Shown here piece after piece: positions 1-5,096 of a DNA stretch of 5,216 nt. Position 1 is the first letter of the stretch. Each line of letters starts with the position of its first letter. The stretch spans positions 1 through 5,216 of the forward strand of contig WRBU01000100.1 of the NCBI GenBank assembly GCA_009784355.1, given 5' to 3'. Origin of the DNA: Defluviitaleaceae bacterium (GTDB lineage Bacteria; Bacillota; Clostridia; Lachnospirales; WRAX01). The notes beneath the pieces are model-generated. The model was not told the DNA's origin. It was given only the letters and a program-made list of their open reading frames with translations, and did not search any database. The translations under genes and the position numbers were made by a program.

Positions 1-1
1 A

Positions 2-1126
2 ATAGGCAAAAAACTGAGCATTACAGGCAATGGGCGGTGTAACATCACTCATAATACTGACGTGGATGGAATTTTAGATAAGACGGTTGCCAATCCATAT
101 TTTTTATATAGTGCGCTATACGGTTTGCCGCCGCATAATTTAATCGAGTTTTTTAATAAATTAGGACTGCCCACAAAAACTGAAGCTGATGGGCGGGTTT
201 TTCCTGTTTCTAATAAATCATCCGATGTTATTGACATTTTTATGCGGCATTTGGAAAGTTGCAGTGTACAAATTCGTTTTAATAGCAATGTGTCAAGCAT
301 AACAAAAGATAATTGTGATGGTCGCTTTCAAATAAAATTGCAAAATGGACAAGTTTTCTCTTCTAACAAATGCATTATTGCTACAGGCGGATTAAGCTAT
401 CCCACTACGGGCTCAACGGGGGATGGCTTGATGTTCGCAAAAAAATTAGGGCATAAAATTGCAAACGCTCACCCTTCTCTTACGCCCCTTGTTTGTTCTG
501 AAAAATGGGTAGAAGAGTTAATGGGGTTATCCCTAAAAAATGTACTGCTTACGGCATATATTGGAAAAAGCAAAGTCTTTGGCGGTGTGGGTGAGTTAAT
601 TTTTACTCACTACGGCATTTCTGGGCCTTTAGTACTTTCTGCAAGTGCGTATTTGGTTGGAAAAAGTAATGCGAAAATTAGCATTGACTTAAAGCCTGAT
701 GAGGACAAAGTAGCCCTCGATGCCAAAATTTTACAAATTTTTAACGAAAGTCCGAATAAGGGCATTAAAAATACCCTTGACGGGTTGTTGCCTAAAAAAC
801 TCGCCCCAATAATTATTAAACTAGCAGGCATTGACCCAGACAAGAAAGTGAATAGCGTTACGAAGGAAGAGCGTGTTAGGCTAATAAATCAAATTAAATC
901 TTTGGAGCTTAACATCACGGGCAACCGTGGGCTTAAAGAGGCCGTGATAACAGCAGGCGGCGTTTGTGTTAGCCAAATTGATTCGTCAACAATGGAATCA
1001 AAAATCGTCCCCAACCTATATTTTGCAGGGGAAGTGATTGATGTTCACGCCTTGACGGGGGGATATAATTTGCAAATTGCTTTTGCGACGGGGCATTTGG
1101 CAGGGATGTCAGCTTCGCAACAATGA
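2..1126 (+). CDS. HI0933/BaiN-family FAD-dependent oxidoreductase, 5' end missing
   Basis: This is a flavoprotein of the HI0933 (YhiN/BaiN) family. The reading frame is open from the window edge: codons 2-61 encode GKKLSITGNGRCNIT, the family's GRCN signature, so the GTG at 62 is internal. The window shows 374 residues; families of this type run to about 400-420, so roughly 30-40 residues with the N-terminal FAD-binding glycine motif lie outside. Other visible motifs, in visible-residue numbering, are the ATGG loop with SYPTTGSTGDG (127-141), GELIFTHYGISGP (197-209), FAGEVIDV (341-348) and GGYNLQ (353-358), the C-terminal flavin-contact region. Known relatives include Clostridium scindens BaiN (bile acid dehydroxylation) and Escherichia coli YhiN, reported as an rRNA dihydrouridine synthase (RdsA). 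The substrate here cannot be told from sequence. It ends 16 bp before the next gene, so the two are probably cotranscribed. Confidence 0.93.
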   Translation: MGKKLSITGNGRCNITHNTDVDGILDKTVANPYFLYSALYGLPPHNLIEFFNKLGLPTKTEADGRVFPVSNKSSDVIDIFMRHLESCSVQIRFNSNVSSITKDNCDGRFQIKLQNGQVFSSNKCIIATGGLSYPTTGSTGDGLMFAKKLGHKIANAHPSLTPLVCSEKWVEELMGLSLKNVLLTAYIGKSKVFGGVGELIFTHYGISGPLVLSASAYLVGKSNAKISIDLKPDEDKVALDAKILQIFNESPNKGIKNTLDGLLPKKLAPIIIKLAGIDPDKKVNSVTKEERVRLINQIKSLELNITGNRGLKEAVITAGGVCVSQIDSSTMESKIVPNLYFAGEVIDVHALTGGYNLQIAFATGHLAGMSASQQ

Positions 1127-1130
1127 AGTG

Positions 1131-1135
1131 AGGTG
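1131..1135 (+). promoter_or_regulatory. Ribosome binding site selecting a TTG start
   Basis: AGGTG, within GTGAGGTG, lies 7 bases before the TTG at 1143. The in-frame alternatives, TTG at 1077 inside the flavoprotein gene and GTG at 1128, have no purine-rich site in front of them. This site therefore decides the start of the 75-residue protein. Confidence 0.6.
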
Positions 1136-1142
1136 TATTGCA

Positions 1143-1370
1143 TTGAGAAATAGAATTGATAAACGTGGAGTGCTCGACGAAGAAGTATTTTCGCACCGCA
1201 CTACCAAAGATGGGAAAGTATTTATTTCATATCATGGCAAGCAAGTTATGGTTTTGAACGGCAAAAAGGCGGAAGATTTTGCAGCGAAAATCGCTGGCAA
1301 AGATGGCAAGGATGCGCAACTTATTATGGCGAAAATAACTGGGAATTTTAAGCGGGGAAATGAGAGATAA
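1143..1370 (+). CDS. Small conserved protein of unknown function (75 aa)
   Basis: A short basic protein of 75 residues that begins at a TTG preceded by AGGTG at good spacing. It starts MRNRIDKRGVLDEEVFSHR and continues TKDGKVFISYHGKQVMVLNGKKA (residues 21-43), a pattern typical of a short beta-hairpin. It ends in a helical KDAQLIMAKITGNFKRGNER stretch. It has no signal peptide, membrane segment or cysteines, so it should be a soluble cytoplasmic protein. I have the impression that proteins with this RGVLDEEVF/GNFKRGNE pattern occur next to HI0933-type flavoproteins in clostridial genomes, but I know of no assigned function. The 16 bp spacing after the flavoprotein stop suggests one transcript and translational coupling. 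A longer form starting upstream would overlap the flavoprotein by about 50 bp and lacks a ribosome binding site. The gene call is fairly safe; the role is unknown. Confidence 0.8.
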   Translation: MRNRIDKRGVLDEEVFSHRTTKDGKVFISYHGKQVMVLNGKKAEDFAAKIAGKDGKDAQLIMAKITGNFKRGNER

Positions 1371-1382
1371 ATTTTTCTATAC

Positions 1383-1775
1383 TTATTTTGTAGCTTCATT
1401 TATGGCTTGACTTATAGCCTCAAAAATGCCATAACTGGTGAAAGTTGCGCCAATAACGGTATTTAAAACTCCATCAAAACCATTATTTTCAAGAATATGG
1501 TCACGAATTTGCGTGAAAGCAAAATTGAAAAAAATTACAGTATCGCCGTGATGCACTGCTACAATATCAAGAATTGTATTTTCGTTCACAATAACATCAA
1601 CTATAATTGGAGTCGCTATCGCAGAACCATACATCGTCTGAATGTGATGTGAATAAGTGTTATGCGAAACACCACGATATGTTCTGGGGACGAAGCGTGC
1701 TTGCTTATCGTAAACACAACTTGTTAAAATAAGCGCAAATATCACAATCAGTGATAGTGCATAAATTTTTTTCAC
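1383..1775 (-). CDS. FMN-binding-domain-like lipoprotein (130 aa)
   Basis: A small predicted membrane-anchored lipoprotein. The first 20 residues are a lipoprotein signal: MKK, a hydrophobic core (residues 4-17), then the lipobox LTSC with Cys20 as the lipidated residue. The rest resembles the FMN_bind domain (RnfG/NqrC type): PIIVDVIVNENTILDIVAV (56-74), HHGDT (75-79) in place of the usual HxET, and a C-terminal GATFTSYGIFEAISQAI (109-125), which matches the family's SGATxTSxAxxxAxxxAL. In that family the Thr of SGAT carries covalent FMN added by ApbE. Here Thr111 is kept, but the preceding Ser is Ile108 and the usual upstream Asp is Asn105, so flavinylation is doubtful. The GTG start at 1775 follows GAGGTG; an overlapping ATG at 1777 meets a stop at once. 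It converges on the 75-residue gene with a 12 bp gap and diverges from the SPFH gene. The role is probably extracytoplasmic; any redox role is inference. Confidence 0.8.
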   Translation of the reverse strand: MKKIYALSLIVIFALILTSCVYDKQARFVPRTYRGVSHNTYSHHIQTMYGSAIATPIIVDVIVNENTILDIVAVHHGDTVIFFNFAFTQIRDHILENNGFDGVLNTVIGATFTSYGIFEAISQAINEATK

Positions 1776-1780
1776 ATCAT

Positions 1781-1786
1781 CACCTC
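1781..1786 (-). promoter_or_regulatory. Ribosome binding site for the GTG-started lipoprotein
   Basis: On the minus strand GAGGTG lies 5 bases before the GTG at 1775. The overlapping ATG (1777-1775) is followed directly by TGA, so GTG is the only workable start next to this site. Confidence 0.65.
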
Positions 1787-1805
1787 AATATAGGATGCAG
1801 CTTAT

Positions 1806-1834
1806 AGTATAGCATTCAAATTATCTATTTGCAA
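1806..1834 (-). promoter_or_regulatory. Sigma-A-type promoter for the lipoprotein gene
   Basis: Reading the minus strand, TTGCAA (1834-1829) and TATACT (1811-1806) are separated by exactly 17 bp. The -10 matches TATAAT at five of six positions and the -35 matches TTGACA at four. Transcription would start near 1799, giving a leader of about 24 bases that contains the GAGGTG ribosome binding site. The -35 is the same palindromic hexamer used by the divergent plus-strand promoter. Confidence 0.6.
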
Positions 1835-1856
1835 GGCGCAATTTTTCTGGTATAAT
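1829..1856 (+). promoter_or_regulatory. Extended -10 sigma-A-type promoter for the SPFH gene
   Basis: A perfect TATAAT (1851-1856) is preceded by TG at 1848-1849, giving the extended -10 form TGnTATAAT. A candidate -35, TTGCAA (1829-1834), lies 16 bp upstream. Transcription would start near 1863, about 28 bases before the ATG at 1891, and the leader contains GGAGGG (1879-1884) at 6 bases from the start. This promoter could drive the downstream plus-strand genes as well, since I see no clear terminator between them. Confidence 0.7.
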
Positions 1857-1890
1857 GTTTGATAATGATTAAAAATGCGGAGGGACAATA

Positions 1891-3204
1891 ATGGGATTAA
1901 TTAGAGCGGCACTTGGTGCTGTTGGCAGCACAATGGCAGACCAATGGTTAGAGTTTTTTTACGCAGATGCTATGCCAAACAATGTTTTGGTAACAAGGGG
2001 CGTTAGGCAGACATCGGCACGGGGTCAAAACCGTGGTAATGACAATATAATTACTAATGGCAGCGGCATTGCTGTTGCAGACGGGCAATGCATGATGATT
2101 GTGCAAGATGGACGCATTATGGATGTTTGCGCCGAACCAGGCAGATATACTTGGGAACAAGGCAGTGAGGCGAGCGTGTTTTCTGGTAGTTTAGGTGAGG
2201 GCATTATGAGCACTTTCCGCACCATTGGCCGCCGTTTTGCTTATGGTGCGGAAACAGGCAAAGACCAGCGTATTTATTATTTTAATATTCGTGAGCTTGT
2301 GGGCAATAAGTTTGGCACGGCTACTCCTGTACCGTTTAGGGTGGTTGATACAAATATTGGGTTGGATATTGACACCTCTGTGCGCTGTAACGGCATGTAC
2401 TCTTTCCGCATGACTGACCCCTTGCTGTTTTACACCAATGTTTCGGGCAATGTTCAGCAAGATTATACCGTAGACCAAATTGACGGAATGATGAAGAGTG
2501 AATTTTTGTCTGCATTGCAGCCTGCTTTTGCCCGTCTTTCTGCAATGGGGATGCGCCCAAGTCAAATTCCCGCCCATACCCAAGAGCTCTCGGGGTTTTT
2601 AAATGAGGCTTTGAGCGAAAAATGGGGCGGTTTGCGTGGTTTAAACGTAATTTCCGTGGCAATAAATTCCGTTTCTTTGCCGCCGGAAGATGATGATATG
2701 ATTCGTCAGCTTCAACGCAAGGCTGTTATGCGTGACCCTGGTATGGCGGGTGCCGCCATTGTTGCGGCGCAAGCGGATGCTATGCGCGGGGCTGCCGAAA
2801 ATCCCGGCGGTGCTATGATGGGTTTTATGGGGCTTAATATGGCGCAACAGGCTGGCGGCATGAATGCGCAAGAATTGCTCATGGCTGGACAACAGCAACA
2901 AGCCGCCGCCCAACAACAAGCGGTGGGGCAAGCTGCCGTTGCGTCAGCATCAAGTGCGTCAAGCGACAGCTGGCCGTGTGCTTGCGGCGTTTCTAATGGC
3001 GGACGCTTCTGCAGTGAATGTGGCACGCCAAAGCCAGCACCTGCCGCAACTGATGGGTGGTCGTGCGCTTGCGGAACAAATAATACGGGACGTTTTTGTA
3101 GCGAGTGTGGCACTCCCCGTCCAGAAAGCAGTAATTGGACATGTGCCTGTGGCACAACAAACGAAGGACGTTTCTGCAGTGAATGTGGTACACAAAGAGC
3201 GTAA
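1891..3204 (+). CDS. SPFH-domain (YdjI-type) protein with three C-terminal zinc ribbons
   Basis: A 437-residue member of the stomatin/prohibitin-like family that carries C-terminal zinc ribbons, the B. subtilis YdjI type, often labelled 'virion core protein' in databases. It starts MGLIRAALGAVGSTMADQW followed by EFFYADAMPNNVLV. It has no signal peptide and no clear membrane helix, so it probably reaches the membrane through partners. The SPFH-like region covers about residues 20-275, including FNIRELVGNKFGT (131-143) and PVPFRVVD (146-153). A Met/Ala/Gln-rich low-complexity linker follows (about 283-360, with QQQQAAAQQQ at 334-343). Three ribbons end the protein, each WxCxCG...GRFCSECG: Cys363/365/374/377, 392/394/403/406 and 418/420/429/432. 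As I recall, relatives usually have one ribbon and are shorter. The ATG at 1891 follows GGAGGG and a strong promoter. In B. subtilis YdjI is needed with YdjG and YdjH to hold PspA at the membrane; the same job here is inferred from the YdjG-like and YdjH-like genes downstream. Confidence 0.92.
   Translation: MGLIRAALGAVGSTMADQWLEFFYADAMPNNVLVTRGVRQTSARGQNRGNDNIITNGSGIAVADGQCMMIVQDGRIMDVCAEPGRYTWEQGSEASVFSGSLGEGIMSTFRTIGRRFAYGAETGKDQRIYYFNIRELVGNKFGTATPVPFRVVDTNIGLDIDTSVRCNGMYSFRMTDPLLFYTNVSGNVQQDYTVDQIDGMMKSEFLSALQPAFARLSAMGMRPSQIPAHTQELSGFLNEALSEKWGGLRGLNVISVAINSVSLPPEDDDMIRQLQRKAVMRDPGMAGAAIVAAQADAMRGAAENPGGAMMGFMGLNMAQQAGGMNAQELLMAGQQQQAAAQQQAVGQAAVASASSASSDSWPCACGVSNGGRFCSECGTPKPAPAATDGWSCACGTNNTGRFCSECGTPRPESSNWTCACGTTNEGRFCSECGTQRA
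2971..3189 (+). repeat. Three tandem in-frame zinc-ribbon coding repeats
   Basis: Three diverged copies begin at the Trp codons 2971, 3058 and 3136, so the offsets are 87 bp and 78 bp. Each encodes WxCxCG, a variable seven-residue stretch ending GRF, then CSECG. Copies 1 and 3 are very close at the DNA level over 25 bases (3001-3025 against 3166-3190, two mismatches), while copy 2 is more diverged there. This pattern suggests duplication within the gene, or later conversion between copies 1 and 3. Confidence 0.85.
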
Positions 3205-3314
3205 ATTATATACTAGATGATTTATACAAATATGTCAAAATCGAAGATGTCGGTGAAATGGCAGGATGGCGACATCACGAAAATAAGGAAACATCCAAAA
3301 TATTGAACTTCTGA
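3183..3314 (+). CDS. Possible small ORF overlapping the SPFH gene end (43 aa)
   Basis: A 43-codon frame starts at an ATG inside the last 22 bases of the SPFH gene, in a different frame, and runs to TGA at 3312. The product starts MWYTKSVNYILDDLYKYVKI and contains GEMAGWRHHENKETSK; it is hydrophilic, with no membrane segment. No proper ribosome binding site precedes the ATG, and an internal ATG at 3258 also lacks one. A second short frame (ATG at 3217, 29 codons) overlaps it. It may be a remnant of a lost gene or chance. The remaining intergenic DNA to 3413 is AT-rich and shows no clear promoter or terminator. Confidence 0.2.
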   Translation: MWYTKSVNYILDDLYKYVKIEDVGEMAGWRHHENKETSKILNF

Positions 3315-3413
3315 AAGTTTATTTTAGCCTGCATATAGGGAGTAGCAACGGGTAGCGAACAAAATTTATATTTATTGGGACTGAAATACTAAAATAGCAT
3401 TGGAGGATTTATT

Positions 3414-3680
3414 ATGAATGTAGTGTACATTCTAGGTGGCGAACCTATACCTGTGCAAGGTAAACGAGATGAAATATATAATAAATATGGCAAGGAATGG
3501 AATATCAAGGAACATGGCGGCGGACATGGAAATTGGCTGTTGACTAAAAACGCCGATGTGCTTGTAGATGGAAAAAGTTATCGTGATTATGCACTTAATC
3601 ACTATGGTAAAAAGAAACTGACAAAAAAACTCGCAGATAAGTTTGAAGAGGACATTAGAAGTGGTAAAATAAAACTATAA
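3414..3680 (+). CDS. Unknown 88-residue basic protein
   Basis: I do not recognise this family. The ATG at 3414 is preceded by GGAGG at 7 bases, a strong site, so the gene is probably real. The protein has no cysteines, signal peptide or membrane helix. The N-terminal half (MNVVYILGGEPIPVQGKRDE) looks like a short strand followed by a helix. Next come YNKYGKEWN (22-30) and a striking HGGGHGNWLL (34-43). The C-terminal part is lysine-rich (GKKKLTKKLADKFEED, 65-80) and probably helical. Clustered His and Asn residues could suggest metal or nucleic acid binding, as in small toxin-like nucleases, but no known fold is established and I would not assign a function. It lies between the SPFH gene and the zinc-ribbon gene on the same strand, with 209 bp before it and 92 bp after it, so it looks like an insertion into an otherwise functional cluster. 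Confidence 0.7.
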   Translation: MNVVYILGGEPIPVQGKRDEIYNKYGKEWNIKEHGGGHGNWLLTKNADVLVDGKSYRDYALNHYGKKKLTKKLADKFEEDIRSGKIKL

Positions 3681-3701
3681 CAACCATGTTTTATCAAGAT
3701 A

Positions 3702-3717
3702 ATAAGCATCAGCTTAT
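3702..3717 (+). repeat. Short inverted repeat between genes
   Basis: ATAAGC and GCTTAT form a perfect 6 bp stem around a 4-base loop (ATCA), 21 bases after the stop of the 88-residue gene. There is no T-run after it and the stem is AT-rich, so it is not a convincing intrinsic terminator. It might protect the RNA 3' end or be chance. Confidence 0.25.
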
Positions 3718-3772
3718 GTGTGCGTTGCTTGATGAATGACGAACAAATTTTATATTATGTGAGGTTTTTACG

Positions 3773-4855
3773 ATGGCATTAAAAGAATATAAATGCTTAA
3801 ATTGTGATGGTGCTATTAATTTTGATGCTGGCTTGCAGCAAATGTCTTGCCCATTTTGCGACTCTACTTTTGAAGTAGCGGCTTTAATGGAGATGCAAGA
3901 TGACGAAAATGCTGAGCAGACTGTGGAAATTGAGTGGGCAGCACACGACGACCAACCTTGGGAAGAAGGCGAGCAAGAAGGCATAAGGGTGTATTCCTGC
4001 AACACTTGTGCGGGTGAAATTGTAACGGATGCCACCACGGCGGCGGCAAAATGCCCGTTTTGCGGCAATCCTATTGTGATGAAGGGGCAGCTTTCGGGTG
4101 CGGCAAAACCCGACCTTATCATTCCCTTCCAATTAGACAAAAATGCTGCAAAACAAGCACTTATCGACCATTTAAGCGGAAAAAAACTGCTGCCAAAATG
4201 CTTTAAATCCAAAAAGACCTTGGAAGATATTAGCGGGCTGTATGTTCCATTTTGGTTGTTTGATGCCGAAGTCAATGCAAATATGCGTTTTAGAGCGACC
4301 ACCACAAGAGTTTGGATGGATAGCCGCTTTACATACACGGAAACACGCCATTTTAATGTTGTGCGTCAGGGTGCGATGGCTTTTGACGCAGTGCCTGTGG
4401 ATGCTTCTAAAAAAATGCCAAGCGACATTATGGAATCTATTGAACCCTTTAATATTACTACTGCCGTACCTTTTAAAACAGGCTATTTGGCGGGATACAT
4501 GGCAGACAAATTTGACTATGAAGCAGAAGAGTGCAAAGTTCGTGCAAATCAGCGTATAGTAAAAAGCACGGAAGATTCGTTTAGGCGCACTGTGCAAGGG
4601 TATGCCACCGTAATACCGCAATACCAAGGTGTATACCTACAAAAAAGTGAGGTAAAATACGCCTTGCTGCCTGTTTGGACAATAACAGCAAATTGGCAGG
4701 GGAAAACTTACCTTTTTGCTATGAATGGGCAAACTGGCAAGTTTGTTGGAGATTTGCCCACGGACTGGGGAATCTTTTGGAAATGGTTTGCTATAATGGC
4801 TGTTGCAATATCCGCTGTGTTAATTTTAATTGCTTGGCTTGTGGGGGTGATGTAG
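3773..4855 (+). CDS. YdjG-type double zinc-ribbon protein with C-terminal membrane helix
   Basis: A 360-residue protein of the TFIIB-type zinc-ribbon family that includes B. subtilis YdjG. The first ribbon has Cys8/Cys11 and Cys26/Cys29 (CLNC and CPFC). The second has Cys76/Cys79 and Cys94/Cys97 (CNTC and CPFC). An acidic linker (about 39-71) separates them. The central domain begins LIIPFQLDKNAAK (115-127) and includes GLYVPFWLFDAEV (155-167) and the late LLPVWTITANWQGK (298-311) and FAMNGQTGKFVGDLP (315-329). One hydrophobic helix (about 337-357) ends the protein, which suggests a tail-anchored cytoplasmic domain. The ATG at 3773 follows TGAGG at 8 bases. The stop TAG is directly followed by the ATG of the next gene, so translation is very likely coupled. 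In B. subtilis YdjG works with YdjH and YdjI in membrane attachment of PspA. Older labels that link the family to phage replication are probably misleading. Confidence 0.9.
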   Translation: MALKEYKCLNCDGAINFDAGLQQMSCPFCDSTFEVAALMEMQDDENAEQTVEIEWAAHDDQPWEEGEQEGIRVYSCNTCAGEIVTDATTAAAKCPFCGNPIVMKGQLSGAAKPDLIIPFQLDKNAAKQALIDHLSGKKLLPKCFKSKKTLEDISGLYVPFWLFDAEVNANMRFRATTTRVWMDSRFTYTETRHFNVVRQGAMAFDAVPVDASKKMPSDIMESIEPFNITTAVPFKTGYLAGYMADKFDYEAEECKVRANQRIVKSTEDSFRRTVQGYATVIPQYQGVYLQKSEVKYALLPVWTITANWQGKTYLFAMNGQTGKFVGDLPTDWGIFWKWFAIMAVAISAVLILIAWLVGVM

Positions 4856-5074
4856 ATGCTAGTGACAATATTAATTTGCGTGGGTATTGCCCTTGTTATT
4901 ACAGCTTCGGTAATGCTCGGTATACGCTCGAAGCTAAAATCAGTCCGTATGGCACGTACTGCCTGCAACTATGAAAGGGCTGGCAGTTTTGGGCTTACAA
5001 AAAACACCGATACTTTTTTATATCGTAATATTGTCCGCATACCACGCCCTCAAAATACTGGGCGCAGGCGATGA
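4856..5074 (+). CDS. TPM-less YdjH-like tail: membrane helix plus C-terminal segment (72 aa)
   Basis: A 72-residue protein with a hydrophobic helix at residues 2-22 followed by the basic GIRSKLKSVRMAR, then NYERAGSFGLTKNTDTFLYR (39-58) and a PRPQNTGRRR end. This second half resembles the region after the membrane helix in TPM-domain (YdjH-type) proteins, where a 'GSF.LT...D.FLYR....PKP' pattern normally follows a signal peptide, an extracytoplasmic TPM domain and the helix. Here the signal peptide and TPM domain are absent; the DNA upstream codes for the YdjG-like protein, so no frameshift can recover them. The ATG abuts the preceding TAG, with GGGGGTG just upstream as ribosome binding site. 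The positively charged side after the helix suggests a cytoplasmic tail. The TPM relationship is from memory of the family pattern, without an alignment. It may be a functional minimal partner or a deletion remnant. Confidence 0.75.
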   Translation: MLVTILICVGIALVITASVMLGIRSKLKSVRMARTACNYERAGSFGLTKNTDTFLYRNIVRIPRPQNTGRRR

Positions 5075-5096
5075 TGTTAATTAAAGGAGAAAGCAT

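Noticed and set aside
62..64. GTG at 62 as the start of the flavoprotein
   Set aside because: The frame is open to the window edge and encodes the conserved GRCN signature upstream of it, so the real start lies outside the window.
1400..1434. Inverted repeat TTATGGC/GCCATAA near the lipoprotein 3' end
   Set aside because: It lies inside the coding sequence, has a 21-base loop and no T-run, so it is probably chance.
2712..3155. Minus-strand open frame opposite the zinc ribbons
   Set aside because: Its repeats (PQAH, PHSLQKRP) are the antisense image of the tandem ribbons on the plus strand.
2971..3189. Repeats as a CRISPR array
   Set aside because: The units are in frame, diverged and unequal in spacing, and encode conserved zinc ribbons.
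2864..3220. Plus-strand 118-codon frame overlapping the SPFH gene end
   Set aside because: It is an out-of-frame shadow of the Gln-rich linker and ribbons, with no convincing ribosome binding site or domain.
3246..3276. Inverted repeat GATGTCG/CGACATC as a terminator after the SPFH gene
   Set aside because: The 7 bp stem encloses a 17-base loop and has no T-run after it; such a repeat is expected by chance in a region of this size.
3335..3362. GGGAGTAGC followed by GGTAGCGAAC, resembling part of a yybP-ykoY manganese riboswitch
   Set aside because: Only one loop-like element is present; I cannot find the second conserved loop or the paired helices, and the downstream gene is not a known manganese-related gene.
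3729..3756. TTGATG and TATATT as a promoter for the YdjG-like gene
   Set aside because: The implied transcription start would fall at about the ribosome binding site, leaving too little leader.
3709..4338. Long minus-strand open frame (209 codons) opposite the YdjG-like gene
   Set aside because: It is antisense to a well-supported gene, has no recognisable domain, and its serine-rich composition fits a shadow of the coding strand.
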